Origin: Cryptosporangium aurantiacum
Lineage (GTDB): Bacteria; Actinomycetota; Actinomycetes; Mycobacteriales; Cryptosporangiaceae
Reading direction: 5' to 3'
DNA: 64,000 bases
Assembly (NCBI RefSeq): GCF_900143005.1
Contig: NZ_FRCS01000002.1
Span: forward strand, 62,001 to 126,000
A model generated the notes under the pieces. It was not told the origin of the DNA. It saw only the letters and a list, made by a program, of their open reading frames with translations, and did not search any database. The translations under genes were made by a program, and so were the position numbers. Shown in pieces: positions 8,281 to 16,807 of this stretch; position 1 is the stretch's first letter, and every line of letters begins with the position of its first letter.

Positions 8281-9513
8281 ATGACCGACCGCTCCACCGC
8301 CGCCCTTCCCGACACGGCCACCGACGCACCACAGGACGCCGAGCACGAGCGCTGGGTAGCGGTCGCGGACGAGGTCGCCACGCGCCTCGCCAGCGACGTC
8401 GTCGAGCGTGACCGTGCCGGAGCGGCACCGCACGCCGAGGTGCAATTGCTGCGCGGCGCGGGGCTGCTGCCGTTACTGACCCCGGCCCGCAGCGGCGGCC
8501 ACGGCGCGAGCTGGTTCACCGCGTTCGAGGTCGTCTCCCGGATCGCCAGGGTCGACACCTCGATCGGGCACGTGCTCGGGTACCACTACCTGCACAGCTG
8601 GCGGACCCGGCTGAGCCGCCGAGCGGACGTCGTCGAACGTCTCGACGCCGGCACCGCCGAGCACCACTGGCTCTGGGGTGGTGCCGGTAACCCCCGGGAC
8701 GCCGGGCTGGAGCTGGTACCGACCGAGGGCGGCTACCGCGTGCACGGCAAGAAGTTCTTCGCGACCGGAGCGGAGGTGTCCGACCGGGTGATCGCGTCCG
8801 GCACCGACACGGCCACCGGGCAGAAGTACGGGTTCGCGCTGCCGACCCACACCGACGGCGTGGTGCACGGGGGCGACTGGGACTCGCTCGGGCAGCGCGT
8901 GTCGGCGTCCGGATCGATCGGCTTCGAGGGCGCGTTCCTGGCCGAGGAGGACATCCTCGGGCCGGGTGAGCAGACCGACCCGGACGCGCCGGCCTACCCC
9001 AGCCTGTCGGCGCTGGGCTTCCAGGTGCTACTGGCGCTGCTCGCGGTGTCGACGGCGGAGGGCGCCCTGCGGTTCGGCGCCGAGTACACCCGGACGAAGT
9101 CGCGCCCGTGGGCCACGTCGGGGGTTTCGAGTGCGGCCGACGATCCGCTGGTCCGGGCTCGGTACGGAGAGCTGGCCTCCCAGGTGCGGGCCGCCCGGGC
9201 ACTCACCGACCGCGCGGCGCAGGCGTGGGTCGCCGCGGCCGGGCGTGGGTGGGAGCTGACGCACACCGAGCGCGGCGAGGTCTCGGTGGAGCTGTCCGCG
9301 GTGAAGGTCGTCACCACACAGGCCGCGCTGGACGCCACCCAGGGCGTCTTCGAGCTGACCGGCGCCAGGGCGACCAAGAGCGGGACCGGGCTGGACCGCT
9401 TCTGGCGCGACGTCCGGACGCTGACGCTCCACGACCCGGTGAGCTACAAGGCGACCGAGGTCGGCGACCACCTGCTCCGCGGCGCCTACCCCGAGCCGTC
9501 CGGCTACAGCTGA
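8281..9513 (+). CDS. Acyl-CoA dehydrogenase-fold flavin monooxygenase (DszC/SfnB-like)
   Basis: The 410-residue protein has the acyl-CoA dehydrogenase fold: an N-terminal helical domain, a middle beta domain (GYRVHGKKFFATGAEVSDRVIASG) and a C-terminal helical bundle (QGVFELTGARATKSGTGLDRFWRDVRTLTLHDP). The motif GRxxRDxRTxxLHDP and the absence of the acyl-CoA dehydrogenase catalytic base region point to the FMNH2-dependent monooxygenase branch that includes DszC and SfnB, which act on organosulfur compounds. Substrate is unproven, but its neighbour is mtnD, a sulfur-salvage enzyme. Start at 8281 (MTDRSTA); an upstream in-frame codon overlaps the previous stop and is less likely. It is convergent with mtnD across a strong hairpin. 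Confidence 0.82.
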   Translation: MTDRSTAALPDTATDAPQDAEHERWVAVADEVATRLASDVVERDRAGAAPHAEVQLLRGAGLLPLLTPARSGGHGASWFTAFEVVSRIARVDTSIGHVLGYHYLHSWRTRLSRRADVVERLDAGTAEHHWLWGGAGNPRDAGLELVPTEGGYRVHGKKFFATGAEVSDRVIASGTDTATGQKYGFALPTHTDGVVHGGDWDSLGQRVSASGSIGFEGAFLAEEDILGPGEQTDPDAPAYPSLSALGFQVLLALLAVSTAEGALRFGAEYTRTKSRPWATSGVSSAADDPLVRARYGELASQVRAARALTDRAAQAWVAAAGRGWELTHTERGEVSVELSAVKVVTTQAALDATQGVFELTGARATKSGTGLDRFWRDVRTLTLHDPVSYKATEVGDHLLRGAYPEPSGYS

Positions 9514-9524
9514 CGGCCCGGGGT

Positions 9525-9556
9525 CTCGCCGCGGGTCCTTACCGGCCCGCGGCGAG
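9525..9556. terminator. Bidirectional hairpin between monooxygenase and mtnD
   Basis: CTCGCCGCGGG (9525-9535) pairs perfectly with CCCGCGGCGAG (9546-9556) around a 10-nt loop. The 11-bp stem sits in the convergent gap and overlaps the last codons of mtnD, whose stop lies in the loop. It could terminate both genes. Confidence 0.65.
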
Positions 9557-10111
9557 CTCGTCGTACGTGGGGAAGTTCTTCGAGATGCCGCTGCCGGTGA
9601 AGTTGCCGATCCAGCCGTCCTCGTCGTGGAAGAACCGCACGGCCTTGTACTCCGGGTTCGTCCCCATGTCGAACCAGTGCGTGGTGCCGCCCGGCACCGA
9701 CAGCAGGTCTCCCGACTCGCAGAAGACGGCGTGCACCTTGCCGCCGACGTGCAGGTAGAACACCCCGGATCCGGACGCGAAGAACCGGTCCTCGTCGTCG
9801 TCGTGGGTGTGCTCGTCCAGGAACTTCTCCCGGGACGCCCGCACCAGCTCCGGCCACGACGGGTCGTCGCTGGGGCGCATCTGGACGACGTCCACCATGA
9901 CGTAGCCCTCTTGCTTGCTCACCCCGTCGATCCGGTCCTGGTACGCCGCGAGGACCTCTTCGTTCGTGGACTCGTCCGGAAGATCCCGGAGCGGCCACTG
10001 TTCGTAACGGACGCCGTGCTCCTTCAGAACCGCCGCGATCTCCGACGGCTCCTCGGTCCGCAGCTCCGGCTCGCCCGGGGCATCCTCTGCCCAAACAGTC
10101 AGTAATGTCAC
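9539..10111 (-). CDS. mtnD: Acireductone dioxygenase (methionine salvage)
   Basis: A 190-residue cupin. Metal ligands are visible as HTHDDDE (His101, His103, Glu107) and His145 in GGTTHWFDMG, matching the H-x-H-x3-E...H pattern of acireductone dioxygenase with a 5-residue offset from the Klebsiella enzyme. It converts 1,2-dihydroxy-5-methylthiopentene (acireductone) with O2 to 2-keto-4-methylthiobutyrate and formate with Fe2+; Ni2+ would give the off-pathway reaction. GTG start preceded by GGAGGTTGTC. It is divergent from the sugar-type ABC operon and separated from the other mtn genes by 11 kb. Confidence 0.95.
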   Translation of the reverse strand: MTLLTVWAEDAPGEPELRTEEPSEIAAVLKEHGVRYEQWPLRDLPDESTNEEVLAAYQDRIDGVSKQEGYVMVDVVQMRPSDDPSWPELVRASREKFLDEHTHDDDEDRFFASGSGVFYLHVGGKVHAVFCESGDLLSVPGGTTHWFDMGTNPEYKAVRFFHDEDGWIGNFTGSGISKNFPTYDELAAGR

Positions 10112-10187
10112 GACAACCTCCGGGTTGCTACCGTCCGCATGCTGGGATTCCTACCTCCCCACTAGGAGATATACCCAGTTAACCTGC

Positions 10188-11318
10188 ATGCTCTTTTCCG
10201 TGCCAACCACGACCCCCGCCCGGCGTCCGCGCCGGACCATGCTGTTCGCGACCAGCGCTATCGCCGCGCTGCTCGCCGTCGCTTCCTGCTCGCAGAGCGA
10301 CTCTACGGAGAGTGACGCTTCGTCCTCGCCGTCCACCGGCCCGAGCGCCAGCGCTCCTCTCCCGAGCCCGTTCAACGGTGACCCTGTCACGGTAGCTCTC
10401 GTCCGGCAGAGCGGCGCCGGCGACTACTTCGAGGCGTGGGGCCAGGGCGCACAGAAGCAGGCCGCGGCCGCCAACATCAAGTTGACGATCACCGACGCCC
10501 GGAACGACAACGCCAAGCAGGCGTCCGACCTCCAGCAGGCGATCGACTCCAAGCCCGCGGCGATCATCGTCGACCACGGCCAGACCGACACGATCGCCCC
10601 GCTGGTGAAGAAGGCCGTCGCCGCGGGCATCCCGACGATCGTCTACGACGTCGCGTTGCCCGCCGACGTCACCGGCTACATCAACACCAGCCAGTCCGAC
10701 GAGAGCCTCGCCCAGGCCGTCCTCGACCAAATGATCAAGGACATCGGTCAGGGCCAGAAGGTCGGGCTGGTCTCGGCCACCGGATTCGCCCCGCTCGACC
10801 GGCGTGGCGCGGTCTGGAAGAAGGTCGTCGCCGACAACAAGCTCCAGCAGGCGTTCTTCACCGGCAAGGTCACCGAGTCCACGGCGACCGACAACATCCC
10901 GCTGGTCGACGCCGCGCTCAAGCAGCACCCGGACGTCAAGGCGATCTTCGCGCCGTACGACGAGATCACCAAGGGCGTCGTCCAGGCCGTCAAGCAGAAC
11001 AACCTGCAGGACAAGGTCAAGGTCTACGGCATCGACATCTCGAACGCCGACCTCGAGGTGATGACCGCCGCGGGCAGCCCGTGGGTGGCCACCGCCGCGA
11101 CCGACCCGGGCCAGATCGGCGCCGCGGTCGTCCGCACGATCGCGCTGAAGCTCGCCGGCCAGTTCAACGAGTCCTCGGTGCAGTTCCCGGGTGTGCTGAT
11201 CACCCAGCAGCTGCTCAAGGAGAAGAGCATCACCACGGTCGGCGACGTCGTGAAGGCGCAGCCGGAGCTGAAGCTCGACAAGATCTCGGTGGCAGACTGG
11301 CTTCCGAACGCCGCCTGA
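10188..11318 (+). CDS. Ribose-type ABC importer, substrate-binding lipoprotein
   Basis: The protein has a lipoprotein signal peptide with lipobox VASC, a Ser/Thr linker and a two-lobe type-1 periplasmic binding domain of the RbsB family (VALVRQSGAGDYFEAWGQGA, AAIIVDHGQ, AIFAPYDEITKGVVQAV, VYGIDISNADLEVM). It would capture a sugar outside the membrane. First gene of the importer-mtnK operon, so methylthioribose or another 5-modified pentose is the inferred ligand. Start is uncertain: ATG 10188, GTG 10200 and ATG 10239 all give a signal peptide and none has a strong ribosome-binding site. Nine basic or proline residues precede the hydrophobic core with the longer starts. Confidence 0.88.
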   Translation: MLFSVPTTTPARRPRRTMLFATSAIAALLAVASCSQSDSTESDASSSPSTGPSASAPLPSPFNGDPVTVALVRQSGAGDYFEAWGQGAQKQAAAANIKLTITDARNDNAKQASDLQQAIDSKPAAIIVDHGQTDTIAPLVKKAVAAGIPTIVYDVALPADVTGYINTSQSDESLAQAVLDQMIKDIGQGQKVGLVSATGFAPLDRRGAVWKKVVADNKLQQAFFTGKVTESTATDNIPLVDAALKQHPDVKAIFAPYDEITKGVVQAVKQNNLQDKVKVYGIDISNADLEVMTAAGSPWVATAATDPGQIGAAVVRTIALKLAGQFNESSVQFPGVLITQQLLKEKSITTVGDVVKAQPELKLDKISVADWLPNAA

Positions 11319-11331
11319 GCAAAGAAGACCG

Positions 11332-12960
11332 ATGACCTCGTCGTTACCAACGATGCCCCGCACCGCTATCTCGGTGCGGGGCGTCGGTAAATCGTTCGGT
11401 CCGAACGTCGTCCTGCGCGGCGTCGACCTGGAGATCACCGGCGGCGAGGTCGTCGCGCTGCTCGGTGCCAACGGTGCCGGCAAATCGACGCTGATCAAGA
11501 TCCTGGCGGGTGCGCACCCCGACCACACCGGCGAGATCCTCATCGACGGCTCGCCGGTGCGGCTGGGCTCGCCGAGCGAAGCGCGTGCCCGGGGCATCGC
11601 CACCGTGCACCAGCGGGTGCGTGAGGGCATCGTCCCTGGCCTGAGCGTCGCCGAGAACCTCGCCTTCGACGAACTCGCCGGAGGCGGTTCGTCCTGGCTC
11701 CTCCGCCGGCGGGAGGTGCAGACCGTTGCCCGCCGCGCGGTCGAGGTGCTCGACCTCGGTTGGTCGGACGCTGTGCTCCGCCGCGACGTCGCGACGCTGG
11801 GCATCTCCGACGCTCAGCTGCTGGTCGTCGCCCGCACGCTGCTGCAGCGGCCGCGGCTGCTGATCCTCGACGAGCCGACGTCCGCGCTCTCGTCCGCCGA
11901 GGCCGAGCGGCTGTTCGGCGTCGTGCGGCAGTTGCGCGCGGACGGGCTGGCCGTGGTGCTGGTCTCGCACCGCCTCGGCGAGGTGGACGCGATCGCCGAC
12001 CGGGCCGTGGTGCTGCGGGACGGTCGGGTCACCGCCGACGTGACCAAGCCGCTGAGCTGGCCGGTGATCCTTCCGGCGATGCTCGGCGAGAGCGCCGAGG
12101 GCCTCCGCACGACCGTTCTCGGCGACGGTGCTGTGACCGAGCCCGACCCAGCTGTGGCCGAGCCCGACGCCGCTGCAGCCGAGCCCGCCGCGGCTGCAGC
12201 CGAGCCCGCCGCGGCCGCGGCACCCGGTGACACCGTGGTGCGGCTCCGTGGCGTCCGACTGTTCGTTGAATCACCGGCGATCGACCTGGACCTGAACAAC
12301 GGCGAGGTCACCGGCATCGTCGGGCTGATCGGGGCGGGGAAGTCCGAACTCGCGCACGGCCTGTTCGGCTCGGCGACCTGGCCGGCCGGAACGGCCGCGT
12401 TCACCGACCTGCCGCGGGCGCCGCGCTCCCCCGCCGAGGCCATCCGCGGCGGGGTGTTCCTGGTGCCGGAGGACCGCGCCGACCAGGCGCTGCTCCCCGG
12501 CTGGTCGATCCAGCGGACGCTGAGCCTCCCGTTCATCACGAAGGTGTCCAGCCGCCTGGGCGTGCTGGCTGGCGGCATCGAGCGGGATCGCGCCACGACC
12601 GTCATCGAGAAGCTCGGCATCGTGGCCCGTGGCCCGCGCACCGAGCTGAACGAACTGTCCGGCGGCAACCAGCAGAAGGTCGTCGTCGGCCGCTGGCTGG
12701 TCGAGAACGCGCGGCTCCTGCTGCTCGACGAACCGTTCCGCGGCGTCGACCTGGGTGCTCGCCGCGACATCGGCGAGCAGGTCCGGGCCGTCGCGGCGGC
12801 CGGTGGCGCGGCCGTGGTGCTCTCTGCCGACGTCGACGAATTGCTCGAGATCGCCGACCGCGTTCTCGTCCTGGTCGAGGGTGCTCTGACCCTCGACTCC
12901 CCCGTTTCACAGGTCAGCCGCGACGACGTCGTGCGGGCCTTCTCCGGAGAGATCGCGTGA
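11332..12960 (+). CDS. Ribose-type ABC importer, duplicated ATPase (RbsA/MglA-like)
   Basis: The 542-residue protein contains two ABC ATPase domains. NBD1 has Walker A GANGAGKST, Q-loop VHQ and Walker B LLILDEPTSAL, but its signature is degenerate (LGISDAQ). NBD2 has an altered Walker A GLIGAGKSEL, a canonical signature LSGGNQQKVVVGRW and Walker B LLLLDEPFRGVD. This asymmetric pattern is normal for sugar importers of the RbsA type. Between the domains (residues ~269-296) lie four heptad copies of an AEPxAAA unit. It overlaps the permease start by 4 bp (GTGA). Confidence 0.95.
   Translation: MTSSLPTMPRTAISVRGVGKSFGPNVVLRGVDLEITGGEVVALLGANGAGKSTLIKILAGAHPDHTGEILIDGSPVRLGSPSEARARGIATVHQRVREGIVPGLSVAENLAFDELAGGGSSWLLRRREVQTVARRAVEVLDLGWSDAVLRRDVATLGISDAQLLVVARTLLQRPRLLILDEPTSALSSAEAERLFGVVRQLRADGLAVVLVSHRLGEVDAIADRAVVLRDGRVTADVTKPLSWPVILPAMLGESAEGLRTTVLGDGAVTEPDPAVAEPDAAAAEPAAAAAEPAAAAAPGDTVVRLRGVRLFVESPAIDLDLNNGEVTGIVGLIGAGKSELAHGLFGSATWPAGTAAFTDLPRAPRSPAEAIRGGVFLVPEDRADQALLPGWSIQRTLSLPFITKVSSRLGVLAGGIERDRATTVIEKLGIVARGPRTELNELSGGNQQKVVVGRWLVENARLLLLDEPFRGVDLGARRDIGEQVRAVAAAGGAAVVLSADVDELLEIADRVLVLVEGALTLDSPVSQVSRDDVVRAFSGEIA
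12136..12219 (+). repeat. Four 21-bp tandem repeats in the ATPase inter-domain linker
   Basis: Four in-frame 21-bp units begin at 12136, 12157, 12178 and 12199. They encode TEPDPAV, AEPDAAA, AEPAAAA and AEPAAAA, forming a flexible Ala-Glu-Pro linker between the two nucleotide-binding domains. Confidence 0.9.
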
Positions 12961-14003
12961 CGACCCGAACCGAAAAGCTACCCGCCAAGTCAGTGCCGGT
13001 CTCGGTGCCGATCCGTGAGGCCGTCGTCCGCTACGGCTTCGTCGCGGTGACCGTCGTGCTGATCGGCTACTTCCTGATCAGCGAGCCGAACTTCCGGACG
13101 TCGTCCAACCTCTGGGGGCTGCTGGTCTACGCGGCTCCGGTCGGCATCGCCGGGCTCGGCGTGACGATCGCGATGACCGTCGGCGGCCTGGACCTCTCGG
13201 TCGGCAGCACAGCCGGGTTCGCGGTGTCGCTCGCCGCCTGGACGATGGTGATCGGCAACCAGGTGGGCGGCGTCGCGATCGTCGTCGTCCTGATCGCCGG
13301 TGCGTTGATCGGGCTGCTGAACGCCGTGCTGATCGTCTGGGCTCGGATCCCCGATCTGTTGGCCACGCTGACCACGATGTTCGCGATCATGGGACTCAAA
13401 CTGGTGCTGGTCGACGGGAAGTCGATCTCGTCCCGGATGACGCTCGACGACGGCACGACCGCGCCCGGCCGGTTCACCGACGGGTTCCTCTACCTGGCGC
13501 AGGGCAAGATCGGCCCGGTGCCGTTCCCGGCGATCCTGCTGATCGTGATCTCGGTGCTGGTCTGGTTCCTGCTGGAGCGGACGCGCTGGGGTCGGCTGCT
13601 GTACGCGGTCGGCGCGAACCCGGAGGCGTCCCGGCTGGCGGGCGTCCGCGTGGGTCTGTACCGCAGCGCCGCGTACGTCGCCGCCGGTGTGCTGGCGTCG
13701 GTGGCCGGCCTGCTGCTGGCCGCGCGGATCGGCCAGGGTGACGTCTCTGCCGGGAACTCCCTGCTGCTGGACGCCGTCGCGGTCGCGTTGGTCGGCACGT
13801 CGGTGCTCGGGCGGAACGTGCCGAACGCCTGGGGAACGGTGCTCGGTGCGGTGCTGGTGACCGTGATGGTCGTCGGCTTCAGCATGATGGGCCTGCCGTA
13901 CTACGTGCAGGACGTCGCGAAGGGCGCGGTGCTGTTGGTCGCGCTGCTGTTCAGCTACACGCTGTCCACCCGCCGGGCGACGCTCCCCGGCCAACCGACG
14001 TGA
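12957..14003 (+). CDS. Ribose-type ABC importer permease (RbsC-like)
   Basis: A 348-residue polytopic membrane protein of the BPD_transp_2 / RbsC family. It shows about eight to ten hydrophobic segments, the conserved GLGVTIAMTVGGLDLSVGS motif near residues 60-80, and the cytoplasmic coupling region GANPEASRLAGVRVGLYR. It forms the membrane channel with the preceding ATPase. GTG start overlapping the ATPase stop. The MTR kinase gene follows after 7 bp, so importer and kinase are one transcript. Confidence 0.93.
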   Translation: MTTRTEKLPAKSVPVSVPIREAVVRYGFVAVTVVLIGYFLISEPNFRTSSNLWGLLVYAAPVGIAGLGVTIAMTVGGLDLSVGSTAGFAVSLAAWTMVIGNQVGGVAIVVVLIAGALIGLLNAVLIVWARIPDLLATLTTMFAIMGLKLVLVDGKSISSRMTLDDGTTAPGRFTDGFLYLAQGKIGPVPFPAILLIVISVLVWFLLERTRWGRLLYAVGANPEASRLAGVRVGLYRSAAYVAAGVLASVAGLLLAARIGQGDVSAGNSLLLDAVAVALVGTSVLGRNVPNAWGTVLGAVLVTVMVVGFSMMGLPYYVQDVAKGAVLLVALLFSYTLSTRRATLPGQPT

Positions 14004-14010
14004 GGTTGCG

Positions 14011-15219
14011 ATGACGGATCTGCTGGACGTCGAGTCGGTGCCCGCGTACGTGGCATCGGTACCGTCGCTGGCTGCTCGTCTGGGGACGATCACCGAGGTT
14101 CAGGAAGTCGGCGACGGCAACCTCAACCTGGTGTTCATCGTGCGCGACGCGGACGGCGTCGGGTTGGTACTCAAACAGTCCTTGCCGTACGTCCGCACCG
14201 ATCCGAGCTGGCCGATGACCCGGGAACGTTCGTCGCGGGAGGCGTACGTGCTCGCCGCGCACCAGGCCATCGACCCCGCGCACGTCCCCGGCCTGCTGTT
14301 CTACGACGCGTCGCAGTACGTGCTGGCGCTCGAGGACCTCTCCGATCACCAGGTCTGGCGCACGGTCCTGAACTCGCGCACCTCGTCGTCGCCGGACGAC
14401 GCGCTGGCGGCCGCCGCCCTGGGCGAGTACATCGCGTCGGTGGGATTCGGCACGTCGGTGCTCGGCGTCGGTTCGGCGGCGCACAAGCAGGCGGTGGCGA
14501 CCGCGATCAACCCCGAGCTCTGCGAGATCACCGAGGACCTGGTGCTCACCGAGCCGTTCGTCTCGCACGAGCACAACGTGGTGCATCCGTCGAACGAGGC
14601 TGACGTGGCCGAGTTGGCCGGCGACCCGGATGTCCGGCACGCGGCCGGGTTGGCGAAGCTCGCGTTCATGACGCGGGCGGAGTCGCTGCTCCACGGTGAC
14701 CTGCACACCGGGTCGGTGTTCGTGCGCTTCGGCGCCGAGCCCTCCGTGCGCGCGTTCGACTCGGAGTTCGGCTTCTACGGGCCGCTCGGCTTCGACCTGG
14801 GCATGCTCTGGGGCAACTACGTGCTCGCCGCCGCGCGGGCGGTCGCGCAGGGGCAGGCCGATCGCGCGGCGTCGCTGCTGGACCTCGGCCGGGTGACCTG
14901 GGACTCGTTCGAGGCCACGTACCGGCGCCGGTGGCCGTCCCGGCAGGACCCCCGGGTCTACGAGGAAGTCGTCCTGTCGTCGATCCTGTCTCAGGTCTGG
15001 CGGGACGCCGTGACGTACGCCGGTGCCGAGGTGGCCCGCCGGGTGATCGGGTTCGCGAAGGTGGCCGACATCGAGACGCTGCCCGAGGCCCAGCGGGTGG
15101 AGGCGGCGCGCCGTGCGCTGCGCGCCGCCCGGACGCTGATCACCCACACGCTGCACGGCGGCACCGGCCCCAACCCCGGCGTGTTGGGCGACGTGGCCGC
15201 CGCGCCGCTGGGCCTCTGA
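14011..15219 (+). CDS. mtnK: S-methyl-5-thioribose kinase, importer-linked copy
   Basis: A 402-residue kinase of the aminoglycoside-phosphotransferase fold. Diagnostic features are the nucleotide loop GDGNLNLVF (34-42), Lys55, EDLSD (108-112), catalytic HGDLHTGSV (228-236) and the metal-binding DSEF (250-253), the pattern of S-methyl-5-thioribose kinase. It would form methylthioribose-1-phosphate from methylthioribose and ATP. Being last in an ABC importer operon, it probably phosphorylates the imported sugar. A second, clearly different copy lies at 24 kb; this one could therefore have shifted to a related 5-deoxy or 5-thio pentose. Confidence 0.9.
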   Translation: MTDLLDVESVPAYVASVPSLAARLGTITEVQEVGDGNLNLVFIVRDADGVGLVLKQSLPYVRTDPSWPMTRERSSREAYVLAAHQAIDPAHVPGLLFYDASQYVLALEDLSDHQVWRTVLNSRTSSSPDDALAAAALGEYIASVGFGTSVLGVGSAAHKQAVATAINPELCEITEDLVLTEPFVSHEHNVVHPSNEADVAELAGDPDVRHAAGLAKLAFMTRAESLLHGDLHTGSVFVRFGAEPSVRAFDSEFGFYGPLGFDLGMLWGNYVLAAARAVAQGQADRAASLLDLGRVTWDSFEATYRRRWPSRQDPRVYEEVVLSSILSQVWRDAVTYAGAEVARRVIGFAKVADIETLPEAQRVEAARRALRAARTLITHTLHGGTGPNPGVLGDVAAAPLGL

Positions 15220-15256
15220 CCCCTGGCTCCGCGGTTCGGCGACGCTCGGCGCCGCA

Positions 15257-16144
15257 CTAGCGCGTATAGAACCGCAGGTCGTCGAGGAGCCCGGGACCGG
15301 TCGGCGTCCAGCCGAGCCGCTCCCGGGTGAGCGCGCTGGACGTCGGAAGGTCGAGACCGTAGAACAGTCCGATCCAGCCGAAGTGCTCGGCGGCGTCCAC
15401 CGGAGCGATCGACGTGACGGGCACGCCGAGGCCCCGGCCGATCGCCTCCGCGATGACCCGGGTCGGGATGCCTTCCTCGGCGACCGCGTGGACGGCGGTA
15501 CCGGCGGGCGCCTTCTCCAGCGCCAGTCGCACCGCACGGGCGGCGTCCAGCCGGTGCACGGCGGGCCACCTGTTCGCGCCGTCGCCGATGTACCCGGCGA
15601 CGCCCTTCTCCCTGGCGATCTCGACGAGTCGCGCGACGAAGCCGTGGTCGTTCTCGCCGTGCACGGTCGGCGGGAACCGCAGGCCCACCACGCGGACGCC
15701 ACGCTCGGCGTGCTCGAACGCCAGGCTCTCAGCGCCCCCGCGCGGTGAATCGGGGGTGGCGAAGCGGCTCGCGTCCTCCTCGGTGGCCACCCGTCCCGAG
15801 GCCACCGTCGCGACACCGGACGCGAACAGCAGGGGGCGGTCGGAGCCTTCCAGCGTCTTGCCGAGCGTCTCGATCGCCGCACGTTCGGTGCGCCCGGACT
15901 CGGCGTAGTTCGAGAAGTCGTGCTTGAACGCGAGGTGGACGACTCCGTCGGCCTTCTCGGCGCCCGCGCGAAGGCCGTCGAGATCGTCCAGGCTGCCGCG
16001 GCGCACCTCCGCGCCGGCCGCCGAGAGAGCGGCAGCCGACGCATCCGAACGCGCCAGCCCGACGACGTGGTGGCCCGAGCCGAGGAGCTCCGGGACTACC
16101 GCGGAGCCGATCCATCCGGACGCGCCGGTGACAAAAACACGCAT
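15257..16144 (-). CDS. Extended/atypical SDR, NAD-dependent epimerase-like
   Basis: A 295-residue protein starting with the classical MRVFVTGASGWIGSAVVPELL dinucleotide loop. It has the LGKTLEGSDRPLLFASG strand, RFPPTVHGENDHGFV substrate region and a C-terminal GWTPTGPGLLDDL tail seen in atypical extended SDRs. The active-site YxxxK is not clear, so reaction is unknown. ATG start. Divergent from the TetR gene, with two operator-like palindromes in the 86-bp gap; the TetR protein is likely its repressor. Confidence 0.85.
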   Translation of the reverse strand: MRVFVTGASGWIGSAVVPELLGSGHHVVGLARSDASAAALSAAGAEVRRGSLDDLDGLRAGAEKADGVVHLAFKHDFSNYAESGRTERAAIETLGKTLEGSDRPLLFASGVATVASGRVATEEDASRFATPDSPRGGAESLAFEHAERGVRVVGLRFPPTVHGENDHGFVARLVEIAREKGVAGYIGDGANRWPAVHRLDAARAVRLALEKAPAGTAVHAVAEEGIPTRVIAEAIGRGLGVPVTSIAPVDAAEHFGWIGLFYGLDLPTSSALTRERLGWTPTGPGLLDDLRFYTR

Positions 16145-16164
16145 GAGCGTGCCCCCATCTCTGT

Positions 16165-16183
16165 GATGTCAGTGACTGACATC
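16165..16183. promoter_or_regulatory. Operator palindrome 1 (TetR/SDR divergent region)
   Basis: GATGTCAGTGACTGACATC is a perfect 19-bp palindrome around a single central base. A near-identical second copy lies 32 bp downstream, centre to centre, on the same DNA face. Almost certainly bound by the adjacent TetR-family regulator. Confidence 0.8.
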
Positions 16184-16196
16184 GACGCTACACCGC

Positions 16197-16215
16197 GATG
16201 TCAGTCACTGCCATC
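16197..16215. promoter_or_regulatory. Operator palindrome 2, overlapping a discarded TetR start
   Basis: GATGTCAGTCACTGCCATC matches operator 1 with one arm mismatch. It covers an in-frame ATG at 16198, supporting the downstream ATG at 16231 as the real regulator start. Confidence 0.78.
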
Positions 16216-16230
16216 ACTAGACTCGGACGC

Positions 16231-16797
16231 ATGGGACGTTGGGAGCCGGGCGCGCGGGGGCGTCTGATGCGCGCGGCGCTCGAGCTCTTCACCGAGGACG
16301 GGTTCGAGCAGACGACGGTCTCGGGCATCGCCGAACGGGCTGGCGTCACCGAGCGCACGTTCTTCCGTCACTTCACCGATAAGCGCGAGGTGCTCTTCGA
16401 CGGCTCGAACGGGCTGCGGGAGCGCGTCACCGATGCCATCGCCTCGACGCCCGGAACGCTCGCGCCGCTGCCCACGGTCGTCGCGGCGTTCGAGGTGGCC
16501 ACCCCCTGGCTGGAGGAGCGTCGCGAGTTCGCCGGCCGACGCGCCGCCGCGATCGCCGCGAACACCAGCCTTCAGGAGCGGGAACTGCTGAAGCTCGCTT
16601 CCCTCGCGTCCGCCTGCACCGACGCGCTTCGGAAGCGGGGGGTTGCCGACCCCACGGCGATGCTCGCGGCCGAAACGGGAGTGGCTCTCTTCAAGATCGC
16701 GTTCGAGAGGTGGGTAGCGGCCGGGGCGACCGGCGATCTCGCGCTGCACATCCGAGAAGCGGCCGCCGAGCTCCGGACACTCGTCGCCGAGGCGTGA
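16231..16797 (+). CDS. TetR-family transcriptional regulator
   Basis: A 188-residue TetR regulator. The N-terminal helix-turn-helix is clear: LMRAALELFTEDGFEQTTVSGIAERAGVTERTFFRHFTDKREVLF; the C-terminal ~130 residues form the helical ligand/dimer domain. The start is placed at MGRWEPGARG (16231) because the ATG 33 bp upstream lies inside an operator copy. No ribosome-binding site precedes 16231, so the mRNA may be leaderless. It probably represses itself and the divergent SDR gene. Confidence 0.88.
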   Translation: MGRWEPGARGRLMRAALELFTEDGFEQTTVSGIAERAGVTERTFFRHFTDKREVLFDGSNGLRERVTDAIASTPGTLAPLPTVVAAFEVATPWLEERREFAGRRAAAIAANTSLQERELLKLASLASACTDALRKRGVADPTAMLAAETGVALFKIAFERWVAAGATGDLALHIREAAAELRTLVAEA

Positions 16798-16807
16798 CCC
16801 GGAGGCC

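Noticed and set aside
10112-10187. Known SAM or MTA riboswitch in the mtnD/importer gap
   Set aside because: The 76-bp divergent gap is too short; only a weak TCCTA/TAGGA dyad (10149-10167) is present, not enough to call.
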